Part shown: positions 36,990-49,200 of the stretch, piece after piece
How the letters are laid out: each line of letters opens with the position of its first letter
Position numbering within the stretch: the first letter of the stretch is position 1
Source: Tetmemena sp. SeJ-2015
Taxonomy: Eukaryota; Ciliophora; Spirotrichea; Sporadotrichida; Oxytrichidae
Direction of reading: 5' to 3'
Length of the DNA: 64,000 bases
Assembly: GCA_027382625.1 (NCBI GenBank)
Contig: JAJKFJ010022552.1
Coordinates: 1 to 64,000, forward strand
Made by a program: the position numbers and the translations under genes
Notes under the pieces: model-generated
The model's database searches: none
What the model saw: the letters and a program-made list of their open reading frames with translations, nothing else
Told to the model about the DNA's origin: nothing

Positions 36990-39570
36990 ATGATGGCCTC
37001 CTTAGTGTAAATATTATGCTTATCATTTATTCTGATTAACTTAGATCTAGAATAACTCTCAACAATTCCTTCTTATTAGTTAGAATGCTTTCAGCCAGTC
37101 AGTAGTAGTCATCTACTTCACTTTAATGAGTTAACTTAACCTGCTTCACTACAGTCTGTTCTTATAATCGTCTATTCTTCTGGGTTCATTTCTTTTAAGA
37201 GTCTTCTAGAGAAGACATATTTTAATATAAACCCATCATATCTCCTCATTAATATACTTTAGAAAAATAAGAAGACTTGATTTTCTAGCCATAGATAAAA
37301 TTAACCTACTGAGATCTAAGTTGTCAGTCCTAGGGAACACTTTTGCCCTAACAATGAGCGTGTTCACAAACGTATCTACAAATTTCTTCAAGTAGCCAGA
37401 ATTCACACGAGTTGAAATAGACCCTCCTCCTGGGTCCTCTCCTCCTCGCCTAAGAAACTGAAACGCCCAAATTATTCAGTTAATTTCTTAAACACGTTTC
37501 TCAAGTGCTAGTGACCATATAAGGAGGAAGATATTTTTATTAAAGAGTTTAATATTTTATTCTATAATTGAAGCTAAAAATCTTCATAATTAAAGGAAGG
37601 AGTTCTACAAATTAAGGCTTTCTACACACTTGACAATCATAAAATAAATTTAAGTTCGCTTTTAATATATGCTTAATCGTCTTGCTTTAGCTGTCAAGGA
37701 TTATTCCGATCTTAGCAAAATTCATGAATGGACTTGAGGAACTTTGGATGCTATTAATTTTCGAAGCTGATGGTGAGTCTATCTATTCCAGATTTTTGTA
37801 AGATTCTGCTCTGAGATTTGATTCTTTGGCCAGTTGCTGTGTAGTTACTTCCAAATAAATTTTTCATATCGCCTTGTGGTTTTTATCTTCTTTGATAAGC
37901 TCCTAGAAGTTCAAGTCTTCTCCTGTTTTTAAGTCGTATTTAGAGCTGATTAATTATTAAGAATGAACTCTTTATATTTGGATATAAAATTAAACTCATA
38001 AAATTATCTTTCCAGAAAAGATTGAGTCCCTATAAAGCCACTTATAGTTCTATAGACTTGTGATCTAGTTTTTTTCTTCAAATCTAGTACCAAATCCACT
38101 TCTAGGTTTGCTTTTTCAAAATCTCATTTACTGTGAGTGAGTCTTTAATTTCATCTTGGTATTATTTCCTCGGCCCTTATTTCGAAATTACATTTCAATT
38201 AGGGAGTGCTCCGTATTGTTTAAGAAGACTTTCCTTTAAATTTTAATATAAAATCTTAAGTAAAAATTTTATTGACTACCAAGGGTCCTCTGGAGTGAAA
38301 TCTTGTAGCAACAGCACTCGTCAAGAAGTCCAAGGAGGCCATACTTCAAGGGAAAAAGTTTAATGTATACCTAAATTGTTTAACTTAAGAGAAGAAAAAA
38401 TTAAAAGACTTAAACAATTATTTGTGTACTCTGACTGGCTAAACAAATTAATAATTCAAGCCATCACTAGCATCCTCATTTAGTGATAATTTCTAGTTTC
38501 AATCATTATCTTTATCACTAATTCGTTAAACTTTAAGGCTCTCTCTTATATGATTCGTAGTCTTTTTAACTTCCACTTCTTTTTTCTAAAAGTTTTTGAC
38601 TTTTTCAATTCTTAAATTTCACGTGAAGCCTCTTTCTATTAAAAATTCCCCTGCTGTTCATTGAATTCTTTATATTTCTAATTTTAATAATCATATTATC
38701 ATCATTATGGAGACATTTCTTACTACAAGAATAGCCTTATAATTTGATTTGATTACGATAATGATTGTTTTAATTTAATTTTGAAGGAGTAGTGGTTCTC
38801 TTTTCCTCCTCCTACTCAGTCTTATAATTTTGTGGAATTTGGGTCTGCAACTATCTACCTTAAGGTCTTCTATCAGGGAGTTACATATCACATTAGCTGT
38901 CAAGGCTGGTGGCTTTTCTATCATTCTAAACTTTATATAGACCTTGCAGGGCCGAGGACATCTCTTTAATTTAAATATCTTATTATATTTAAATATATAT
39001 CTTTGTTAGTAATGTAGGTAGTGACATCTCTCTTTACTGACGAAGATAGCTGTGAATTAGGTTCTTATGTTCGAGCTTGTTGTTGTCTATTTGATAGAGG
39101 GCCTGCATTCTCTTTGAAATCAATTCCATAGGAATGATTAAGGTAAAAAATATTGTATTTGAAAAGAAAATAATATTCAAATCCATCTTTTTATTTTAAA
39201 CTCTTGTCCCTTGTTTGAATATTCAGAGCAAAAGTTCAATCATCCTTCAAAATTTATATAAATGAGGTAGCACTTATTGTATAGTTTGTTTTATTTTCAG
39301 TTTTAAAAACTTTGAATTGTTGCTTTGACTTAAAGTTAAAGTATAAAACTTGCCCTTGCTCCCCTCAACAAATCCATTTGAAAGCAATATTTAACTTTTA
39401 ATGGTTTCGTCAAATTAGATTACAACCTTAAACTAGTGACTTGCTTTCTAGTTGCTATCGCTCATACAGTAGAATCGCAAAACAATATCAGCTCTCTTGC
39501 CTCTATATAACTTTCCAGAGTGATTTCCTTAAAACAAAGAGGGAAGAGAAGGAGTTTGTCTTAATTCTTA
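36990..39570 (-). CDS. Unidentified interrupted gene
   Basis: Four minus-strand blocks look coding: ~39530-39260 (SLFQGNHSGKLYRGKRADIV, LRFYCMSDSNQKASHQFKVV), ~38990-38780 (RCPRPCKVYIKFRMIEKPPA), ~38360-38280 (LKYGLLGLLDECCCYKISLQ) and ~37480-37310 (RRGGEDPGGGSISTRVNSGY, LKKFVDTFVNTLIVRAKVF). Together they suggest one Cys-containing protein broken by AT-rich gaps. A further block at 37230-37020 reads well (VVKQVKLTHQSEVDDYY) but has two in-frame TGAs. I do not recognise a family and the ends are approximate. Confidence 0.3.
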
Positions 39571-40083
39571 ATTGAATAATTAAGATTAATATTTAAATCA
39601 GAGACCTTTTTATATCGTTTACACTAAGGAAAAACTGTCTCTTTTTATGACATGAACAAAGCTAAGGACTCAAACTCTGCAAATAGTCTCAATCTAATAA
39701 AATCTTAAGTTATTGCTGAAACATTTCGAAACTTCTCAAAGCTAGCAGATAATTTTATTGTATGATTTTTGAAGCAGTTGTTCTATTTTTATAGATGTTG
39801 AGAGACTTTTACTGATAGATATTAATAAAGAATGATTTAAGTGTAATTAAGACACTTTAAGATTTTGAATTAAGGACAATTAATCTAGTTTGCCGCCAAC
39901 TATAATTAATTATTGCGCTATTTAAAATTATTGATGACTGAGCTGTCCTCTCAAGAGTCGCTCGGAGTTCCAGCCAATTTATAAGCGGGCAAAATTGAAG
40001 CTCTAATAAAACCCCTGAATTGAATTAAGACCTAATTAGTAGAATGAATATTTAATAAGAATTAAGTTTCTGAATATGAACAG

Positions 40084-41886
40084 TCAGTCTATGCTTATGA
40101 TTTCTGCTTTTCTCATCTTCTTAAGGTTTTCCTTGAGGGTTCTTTTTTTTGCGATAACCTTTTGATGCCTCTTGCGAACTATAGCCTCATTTCCAACTGT
40201 TGCCCAGCGTTTCCTACCATTATGAGCCCGCCCATAAACTTCAAGATAGGTTCCAGAGGGGCAAAGAGTCTCAAGTATCTCATAAATTTCATCGGGCTTG
40301 CGAGAGGCCTCCCTCATTGGGGCTATAATTACATTTGGAGCCTTTTAAACCTGGCTAATCTTTCTTAGTTCCTTGAATTCTCCCTTCTTTCTTGCCAAGA
40401 TGAGATGCTCTCAATTGTGCCTAAGGTAGAAGCCAATGTTATCTCTTAAGCTTCCATCTTTGTTAACTTTTACCCAAGTAATAAGCTCCTTCTGCTCATA
40501 ACCAATAGAGTCTAGATACTTGTGAGCGACCAAATGCTTGGCGTTTGTAACCCAAAGAGCCAACCATCCATCTTCCTATAATTCAGACATTGGGACGCTT
40601 TCTAGGCATTGAATATCAGTCATCAAATCGTAGTCTTGCTTAGCTCCAGTATCTTTCCAAGGAGAGTCACTGCTCACCACATCGTAACGATTGCCTGATT
40701 TTTGTTTTTTTTGGTCTGCTATTACTGCTGCCCAAAGCTTTTTATCTTTAATATCTCCTTGATATTGGACTGCAGTTCCTATTCTCTACCTCATACCCCA
40801 TTCATAAAATTTCAAAGTTCTAATTTCCTTTTATTTTCCATCAACAGTGAAACTTTTTTCCAGCTGATTTATGTGATCTATGAGGGCTTTTTCTTTTTCT
40901 ATTCTTTGTTTTTCTGATTCAATTAAGTCTACACCAAAGAAATCGTTTAAATCTCTCATTCTTTCAATTACTTTATTTCTAAGGTTCTATGGGCTAAAAT
41001 CTGCTCTGAATATGACATCTAAAATCTCTTAGAAGTAATTGAGAAGAGTTTCATTCAGATCTAAAGCATCCTCAAGTTCGCCCATTATTCTTTGTCTTTC
41101 TTTTTTCCATTCCTCTTCTTTCTTGAGAGCTTGTAATTGCTATTATTGGACAGTTTACTCTAACTCTCCTACTTTCTTATTTAAAAGCTCCTTCTCTACA
41201 ATAATTGGCTAGAGCAGTTGCTAATAATACGCTTCATCAAAGCATCTAAGAGAAGGTTCAGTTGAAAGTAAATTATTTGATGAGAGTTTCTACATTTTGC
41301 TCATCTCATCATTCTCCAGAGTGCCTTCTCCTATATTAATTTTTTTGAGTTAAGAAGCCAGCCAAATTTTGAATTATCTATAATTCTCGAATTTTTATTA
41401 GAGCTACTCAAATTAGCTCTCTGAGTAACCTAACTCATGGGTGATTCTTCTTTTGTATTTAGATAAGTTAAGGTAATGAACTTTATTCTTTCTCCTTTTT
41501 CCTGTAGATTTTTCTGGGGCTTGGCATTTAGAGTCCTCGATGGAGCTGGCTTCTTCTTGTTTATGATATATTGAGATTAATTGACGACATTTATGTTGCT
41601 GATCTTAACTCCCAGAGTTGGCTGCAGTAGAAGTTATTTATTGATAGCTAGATGAGCTCCTAAGACTTGAATTCTTTTTGAGAGGGAAGGAGCATTCTAG
41701 ATCACTCTCCATATTTCCGATGGCTCTTTTGTCTGTCTGGAGATTAGCTTTTTATTTTTTAGCATCTAAAGGTGGCTGAGTAAGTTGATGGCTCTGCGAT
41801 TCATTGGTGGTTCTTAAACCGTCAGTATGGGTACAAGAGTTAGTCTGATCAACTCTAATGAGATCTTGGCTATTTTAGTTTTCCAT
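40084..41886 (-). CDS. MT-A70 family adenine N6-methyltransferase with DSPW motif
   Basis: MT-A70 enzymes methylate adenine N6 in RNA (METTL3/IME4 type) or DNA (ciliate MTA1 type) using SAM. ATG 41886 (MENQNSQDLIRVDQTNSC) opens a Ser/Gln-rich N-terminus with a basic patch (STGKRRKNKVHY), a coiled coil (IIVEKELLNKKVGELEQTVQ), then the catalytic domain: RYDVVSSDSPWKDTGAKQDY, DIQCLESVPMSELQEDGWLA, WVTNAKHLVAHKYLDSIGY, GFYLRHN, EHLILARKKGEF, NVIIAPMREASRKPDEIYEI, CPSGTYLEVYGRAHNGRKRW, TVGNEA. TGA stop 40084-40086, ~600 codons, no intron. The usual DPPW is DSPW (40657-40668), and one in-frame TGA (40411-40413) lies between RHN and EHLIL, inside the conserved fold. Either a damaged or mis-sequenced copy, or a recoded codon. 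Family certain, substrate unknown. Confidence 0.85.
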
Positions 41887-42079
41887 AAAGCTTTTAAAGT
41901 AAATGAAAGCTCGAGTATTCAGTTATAAAATTATATTATAAATTTTTGTTGAAGCTTTGTCTTAATAAATCCTTCAAACGAAATGAATATTTATTTTCTT
42001 CACCAACTTTAATTTATTATAAGGGGCTAACTACATAATAAAATTATAATAATATTATTTAAGAACAAATTTTACAAGA

Positions 42080-43260
42080 AGACTCTGGCTCCATGAACAA
42101 ACTTCAGAGAGACTTGGCAAAGTATTATTAGCTGAAATAATTTTAAAGGTAAATTAAAATTTTGATTAATTATTTTTAGAACAGGTGAAACTTAAGAAAT
42201 TCGATAAAAGACTTGATGAGTATAAATTAGCTCTGACTTGATCTTGATTGAAGTAATCAATTATCAACTAAACCAGAGCAGATAAGTAGAGCAGCCAAGG
42301 TCTATCTAAGCGCAAAGGGCAGAGACAAGTCAACATGTTTACATCTAAGGGCAAAGATTAAAATTAATAAATCTGAAAAGAAAGAGGTAATCGGCGTGAA
42401 TCGAAGCTTGCTTCTGAAAAATAGCTGTAGGCCTCTTTCTTTTCAGATTTATTGCTTTTGATCTTTTGCCTTCTTTTAGATGTGGAATTTCGAATAAAGA
42501 TTTATCAACCTAAGATGAAGCTCCAATCTTGAACTAGCTAAACAAATTATCGGGTCTTCTCCTGAAGAAAATGAAGACCAAAACATCTTAGTAGCCTTGA
42601 TATAGCTCAGCCGATACTCTAGACTTTTCACGGAATAATTTCTTTAACAACTTTTAAAGAAAAGAAATACAAACATGAGGCTACACCTTTAAAAGCAAAA
42701 GAAAGATCAAAATTATCTAGCAGCGGCGAGGTTATAAGCAGATTCGCAAATTCTAAGTTCCTAGTCTATAATTATCAAAAAAGAGGGAGAAAATTATAAA
42801 AGAATGCTTTTTAAAAGGAAAAAAAGGGCTTCCACTTGGAATTATCTACACAAATGTTTTGGATTGAATTCAAAATAAATCAAGTCTCTCTCTGATTCAA
42901 GTAAAAAGTTGTTGCATTCTCAAAGAAAGCTTACAAAAGATAAAATTCAAAGATGGATTGAAATATTTCAAAAACGAGATCTTTCTAGTATCGTGAGATG
43001 ATGATCTGCCCTACATTCAGAGAATTGAAAGTGCTGTGCTGTTAGGAAATCATTCGCACAGAAAAGTTAAGATTTATCAATTCAACTCATTGCAATGGAT
43101 TCCCAAGTTAAATAGAAAATCAGACCAATGATCAACAAACACTAAACACTCAAAAGCTTCCCCTTACCGAGCTCTATAGAAAAGCTTCAAGAGCTATTTG
43201 TATTGGACAATAACAGGATTATTGCTTTCTTCCAAGATAAAATGATCAAAATTTAAATGG
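42080..43260 (+). CDS. Poorly resolved coding fragment(s)
   Basis: Between the divergent MT-A70 start and the transposase 3' end, one frame is open from about 42510 to 42996 (NLELAKQIIGSSPEENEDQN, then Lys/Arg-rich) and stops at TGATGA. Overlapping alternative frames read equally well (HEATPLKAKERSKLSSSGEV; VLLGNHSHRKVKIYQFNSLQ), and a possible first exon begins at ATG 42092 (MNKLQRDLAKYYQ) followed by a GTAAATT..TTTTTAG intron. With only one stop codon, chance open frames in AT-rich DNA are long, so I report this as a weak candidate only. Confidence 0.2.
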
Positions 43261-43517
43261 AGTAGGCAATTAATTAATGATCGCGAAATTTTGCAGTCAC
43301 AGTAAAAAGCACCAAAAATTTTAAAAATAAAATCCCTTATTTGAAAAAAAACCCAAAATATAATTTTTTAATTACCCCGGGGGTGGGAAAGCGACTTAAA
43401 TTTTTTTTGGGAAAAAAAAAATTTAATACTTATTAGATGAGGAAACGAAGAAGAAGAAGATAAGACTTAGAATCATAAATACATAAAATAATGAAATTCG
43501 ACCCATAAGATATAATC

Positions 43518-45167
43518 TCAGCAAATTTTCTCGCAATTTAAAAATGAGACGACTTTATCAAGCTTGCTCTTGAATGATCGATCGACCCACTAAAAGTTGC
43601 AGCCATCCAATAATAATTTTATTTCAAGTAGAAGACTCTCGATTTTCTTACCCTACAGCCCCAAATTGCTTGATGAGCTTCCCTAGTTCATCATGGTCAT
43701 AATCTTAAATTTAGATAGCTTCTCCTTTACAAACGCAAATGTCATTTCCACTGGAGCGAGATCAAATTGATATGGCCCTAGATAAGCCAAGGGGAGCTTT
43801 AGTCGTTGCGCAGCCTTAGTAAGATACTTTGATCTGTGGTATGAGGCATTGTCAAGCAAAAAAATCGACTTCTTTCTCCAGGATGGGTCTTACTTCTCAA
43901 GAATTTTAGAAACCTGAATAAGAAAATAGAGAAGAGTAAGGCTATTGTTCCTCCCTTGGTTGAGCATAAAATAGGTCTATCCATTAGAGCTTACCCCTGC
44001 GATTATGTTCACAGCCAGGATCCGAGACATGCTTGATGAGTATCGCTTCCTGCCTATCAATGACCAGCCTCTCTTCATTGAGTTTATCATCTGAATACTG
44101 CTTTCATCTACATTTATGATGTTGGTGGAAGTCTTGAGGAGATCAATAAAGTTATATGCAGCCCATTATCTCTAAGCAAGAGATGATTTTTTATTCGCTC
44201 TCTTGTCTGCATTGTAAATCTATTTGAAGGAAAGCTTAAGCCTATTGCGAGCAATCTTACTCAAACTCGATTAGCTCAGCTCAACCTTAGCCTCATTTCT
44301 GAGCATTAGCTTCGCAGTAGCTAGAGTATTTACTCAAGCGTTATCAAGAAGATGATTAAAAAGGATTTGCTCTCCGTATCTCGATAACTTTGAAGAGCTA
44401 GATCGCGCAAACTGAAGACGGCAATTTTCTTATATACCAGGGCTCTGTAAAATCTTTCTGACAGCGTACTTTGAATATTTTGATCTTTTCATAATGCTCT
44501 TGATTGGGCAATTGAATTCAAAGTAGAGGGTCCTGATACGCTATGCCTCCGCTATTTTAAGTGCATATTTCTAGCAAGCTTAGTCTTTCTCATTAGTGGC
44601 AGACTCCTATGGTCCACTCTCACTCATTAAATTACTAAAGTGGCCTTCCAAGCTTTGAGAGGGCTCGATCCCTGATTTCATGTAATGCCTCAGGCTTTTG
44701 CGAAAGGTTATTACGTTTTCCTCACTTTTCATGAAATCTTCATTCTCTGGCTACTGTGATTAAATATGCATTAATGAGGCCTCTACAATCGAATCTAGCC
44801 TAAGTTCATCAGCGAGCCATTTCAAGTTACCCTCATCCCGATACTTAGAGTTGCTTTGCTCCCTTGGATCTAAGATATTCCAAGCAAAAGATTATTTATC
44901 CAACAACTCCTCAAGTTCGGCCATTTCACTTTCCACAGTCTAAGTCGTTATAACGAGAATCGAAGGAAGCCCTTCCTGCTTAACACCAGGGATGAATACT
45001 CCTGTACTTAGGCTTTAAAATGTGGGATATGGCTCTTAAAAAGTTTCATCTTAACCTGAACTGCTATCAGCTTCTTATTCCGCAAAGCTAATAGGTCTTT
45101 GTCGCTCATTCGCAAAGAAAGAGGTTATATAGCTCTGGCGGTACTAATGAGTAGTTGAAGATTCCAT
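43518..45167 (-). mobile_element. DD34E (Tc1/mariner/IS630-type) transposase
   Basis: A DDE transposase cuts and joins the ends of a DNA transposon. ATG 45167 (MESSTTHQYRQSYITSFFAN) to TGA 43518-43520, about 550 codons, no intron. An N-terminal helical part (TLYFEFNCPIKSIMKRSKYS, LQFARSSSSKLSRYG) could be the DNA-binding region. Catalytic positions: first D in INVDESSIQMINSMKRGW, second D in SIFLLDNASYHRSK, and E in YQFDLAPVEMTF; exactly 34 residues separate the second D from the E, the DD34E signature. One in-frame TGA (44334-44336, between LLDNA and VNTLATAKL) interrupts an otherwise intact ORF; six tryptophans are TGG. No terminal inverted repeats or C4A4-type telomeric repeats were seen nearby, unlike TBE elements. 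Either a domesticated or stranded copy, or part of an element whose ends are diverged. Confidence 0.85.
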
Positions 45168-45351
45168 TTTCTCAAGAAAATTGTTCCGATCTGTCTAGAA
45201 TGATTCTTCTATAGAGAACTCTAAATTTAATTAACCCCTAGGAGCCTTCTTTATTTATTAATAAAGATAGGATGTTTTTATAATTAATAAAATAAGAGTC
45301 CCGCAAATCATCAACTCCAAAGAAAGTTTTTGTTGGCACATTGACCACACA

Positions 45352-46176
45352 ATGGAATCTCGACTAGCGAAAGTAAATGTTCATGAGGTGCAGTAGAAGA
45401 TCGGCAGCAAGAAAGAGCTATACAACTTCCTCGTCCAGGATTGTGGAGCCTACCTTCCCAAGATTGGTTGCTGCAACATCTACTTCCTTAGAAGCATAAT
45501 TGATGGCTCCAAAGAGGTAACCTTCTTCTGTTTAAAATGCTACAGCACTTAAAAAGAGCTGATATTATAATAGCAGCTGTACCTCAGATCGAGGGTCTTT
45601 CAGCGGATGACTTTCTCGATCACGCCAAGTAAAAGCCATCAATACTTCGCTATCTGCCGGATCAGTGCGATTGGTTGCATCTGGATAAGCAGTGGATTTG
45701 CGACGTTTTGCTAACTTTGGACACTGATGGCGTTAATGGTATGATTCAGTAGGCAAAACTGAAACGAAGAGATAGGCTTGATGCCTCTTAGAGTCTCCTC
45801 GTCCATATGAGGCCCGAGTTCGCAGAAGCTCTCAAGCGATCCGTCAACTTCAGCGGTAAGTATATCTATCCTTAAGCGGCTCGTAGTGCATAAAGGAAGA
45901 TCTGCCCATTTGATCAAGCAAGGCGTAGCTCGAAAGAGAAAGACCACTGAACTTGAGGATGTCAAAGAGGAGGAGAAGGAACTCCGAGGCTCAAAGCAGA
46001 AGTACTTGTCTGAGAACAAGCGCATACGAGAGGAGTTTGGCATGATGCAGGAGCAACTCCAGGAGATGGCTCACTATAAGGGCTTGGTGCACCAACTCCA
46101 CGACAGCGGCATCATCGATGACAACGGCAACGTACTTTCAGTCGTGAGGGACGAGCCACTTGAGAGAATGTCTTGA
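45352..46176 (+). CDS. Helical protein of unknown family, one IES and one intron
   Basis: Starts ATG 45352 (MESRLAKVNVHEVQQKIGSK), reads KELYNFLVQDCGAYLPKIGC, is interrupted at 45517 by an IES, continues VPQIEGLSADDFLDHAKQK, WICDVLLTLDTDGVNGMIQ, RPEFAEALKRSVNFS, then a 31-nt intron, then HLIKQGVARKRKTTELEDV, a coiled coil (KQKYLSENKRIREEFGMMQE) and a C-terminus HDSGIIDDNGNVLSVVRDE, TGA 46174-46176. About 240 residues. No family recognised. It is divergent to the transposase (184 bp between starts), so a second protein of the same element is possible, and it converges with the SecA-like gene (102 bp between stops). Confidence 0.65.
45517..45578 (+). other. Predicted IES, 62 bp, pointer GTA
   Basis: GTA at 45517-45519 and 45579-45581. 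The segment looks like an intron (GTAACC..GCAG), but splicing at the AG leaves the wrong frame. Removing from GTA to GTA gives SKEVPQIEGLSADDF in frame. A 3-bp pointer is weak evidence by itself. Confidence 0.5.
45856..45886 (+). other. Intron, 31 nt
   Basis: GTAAGTATAT..GGCTCGTAG. Removal joins NFS to VHKGRSAHLIKQG in frame. The canonical GTAAGT donor distinguishes it from the pointer-flanked IESs. Confidence 0.7.
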
Positions 46177-46278
46177 ATTCGTCCCCTCGATAGATCAGAG
46201 AGGACTTCACAAGGGCTACGTTTAAATTAAGTTAAACTTAAAGTCTTTAAAAATTAATTGTCAAACGATCAAAATTCA

Positions 46279-49200
46279 TCACTCTTCGTCTGCTCTCTTT
46301 GTTCCTTGATCTCCGCTGAAAGAAGTAGAACTCATCTTCCTCTGCTCAGTAGTTCTTTTACGGTTACCTCTCGCATGGTACCTCTTACTAGACGAACTCT
46401 GCCCTCCTTCATATTCATTTCCATCTTAGGCATTAAGTACTTCCGCCTTCATGGAATGCTCTACTGCGACTCTCAGGTTTTCCTCTCTGATAATGCTCTT
46501 CACCGCCTTCAACTTAGCCTTAATGAATTTTTCCTTTTGCTTTAAGAGACGCTTGCTCTCGCGTTTGGGATGCGTTTCTTTTGGAGGATGCTCTTTAGAT
46601 CCCTGTTGCCGAAGTGCCTAATGCTCTCCAGGTTCATGAGATTCATCTAAAGTTCGGAGGACGAACTGTTTAATTGATGAGACTTCTTACAGCTACTCCT
46701 CCTAAAGCTCTTTCTCCAAACTGGCCTCGCTCCCAGTCTTCTATGAGGACTCTTAATCATCCTCATCCTCAGAGGAAAGCTCGTCTCTGATGAAATCATC
46801 TTTGAAAGAGGTGGTTGACTGTTATTTCTTTTCCTCTTCAACTGGAGGCTCCATCTTTGCCTCTTCCTTTGCCTTTCTATTCTCAGCCCTGGTCAATTTC
46901 AGAATATCATTATTCTTAAGGTCCCTCTCCTACTTCCTCTTCATCAATTCTACTTGGAACTGAAGGAGGCCAAGGCGGAAATGAATGCTATTGCTCATGA
47001 TCCTCTGCTCCAGAGAGATGATCTACTCTGCAGTAGAAGTGGCGTTTTGCTGATAGATCAGCTACTTATAGACGCCTCTCTTGTCCAGGCGACCAGTTCG
47101 GCCGATGATTTACTCGGTTGACCTCTCAGAGAAGATATCAGCTATTATGAGACAGAGACCTCCGTTGAACTCAATCTCCTAGCTCGTTTTAAAATCTGTA
47201 CCTCTGCCTTGCTTCTCTGTCAGTAGATAGACACCATACTTTCCCTCGGCATTTTTCTGAGCGAAGCGCTCGTCAAAAATTGCCTCGAAGCGCATGCCTC
47301 TAATTTTCATCAAGGCTTAATAAGGGAACTGTGTGAACTTGCGAAAATAGCAGTCAATTGTCCAATAATTCTTCTAAGCCACAATTATAACTGGTGTGAG
47401 TCGGCAGTGCTAGAAGGCTAGCTGGAAGGCTCTCTTTTGGAAATCGAGCTGGCTTGTGGTGATCACCTCTGCATTCAGTTGAATTTTTCTCTCTCCTATG
47501 ATGCTACTAAGACGGGGAAAAACAATCTCATTATCTTCGTAGATAACCTCAAGAAGAGAATCTTCCTTTTGAGATAATGTAGAGCCTGTCAATCCGACGA
47601 GGCGTTTAGCCTTGCGAAGCTCTTTATGCATCTCAACTAATTCTAGAGGTAACCCATCAAACATGATCCAATCATATTCGTCAAGAATTAAGGTTGAGCT
47701 TTAAAGGATTCAGCTGAATTCCTCGTCGTCCTTTCGTGCTGCCAAGAATGATTCACATAGGTAGTATACACCAGCTTTAGAAGAATAGTTCTAGAGATTT
47801 GTGTTAAGCCCAAGTTTCCTAATTAATAGTTCAAAGTTCTTGTGGTCTCGCAGCACCAAGTGATCATTCTTTCCAATAACGAAGATAGGGCTTTGCTATT
47901 TGATTGCCAACAGCATTGCGTAGACAGAGCATATTAGTGTTTTACCGTTGCCGATGCCGAAATTCAGAAAAAGGGAACGCTCCTCGTTGTTCAGTAAAAA
48001 GTTAATGCAGAAGCGCTAGAGTGCCAAGAGATTGAAGCCTAACAACTGCTCAATCTATTCCAGCGAGGGATGCCTTTTAAAGAGTGAGAGTGGCTCAGCC
48101 TTGCAGAAGTTAATTACTCTCTCATCATCAGGATTTTCCTTCTGGAATTTCTTAACTATACTTCGCTGATCCTCGTTACTCATATCACTGGATTTGTTAG
48201 GAACGTTGAGAAACTTATTGACTTTTGTAAAATCAGCCTTCAGGGCATCTTAGATAATGTCTTTTCGGTTGCGGAGTCCCTTCTCTTGCTGTATCATGGC
48301 AAGGTTAGAAGAAAGTTCAGATATTTGATCCAGCTTGCCTATCCAAAGAGGGCTCCTCGTCTTAAGCTCCGAGGCAAGCTAAGAGATAAAATAGGAGTAG
48401 TCCTCCTAGTCGAGGAAGTCCCATTTTTCCGCAAAAATTATACTCATCGCCTTAATGAAGTTGTCAAGCTTTAGGTAGGACTATGAGATGCTAAGCGCGC
48501 AGATGCTGATGAAGTCTCCCACCACGTTCACGGGAACATCTCTGATTAGCCTAAGACCCGAGTCCTCCTTGATCATCTAAATGAAGCCTTTGTTGAGGGA
48601 CAGGAGGGTGTTGGGGAGAAGCTTGATGATCTACGAGTCGACTTTGAATCTCTGGAAAGTGCCAATCATCAATGGAATGATTCCTATGTTTGAGCGATCA
48701 AGCCCAAGCAAGTCATCTTCGAGCCTCCCGAGGCAGTCAGGCTCATTGATGAAGATGTAGTTTGCTAACCCAAGGGCGAGCTCGGTGTTAGGCCTGTAAG
48801 CAAGGAGCTAGATCGAGCTTTTGAGGAGCGCCTCATCTATCTCGATCGACTCATAGTTATAGTAGAGCAGTGATTAAACGAATAGTCTTGTCTTTATTTA
48901 GAGGCTGAGGCCACCTTATTAGCAAAGCTCGTAAATAGCTCTGAACATATTTTGATACAGATTCTCTGGGCAGGCCGATTTGAGCTATTGCAAGAACTCG
49001 ATGAGGCTTTGGCTATTCCTCTGGAGGATGCGATGGAGGAGCTCCTGCCTGTTGATCTGATTCATCGTCATATACTCTCTGATGTAGACAGAGGTTATTT
49101 CTGACTGGGTCTTGGCTCCTTGGTTGACAGTAATGGGCGCTAGATCTTGCTGCAGCTCAGGAGGTGCATCTTCTTCCGGAGCATGCTTAAAAATGCGTTC

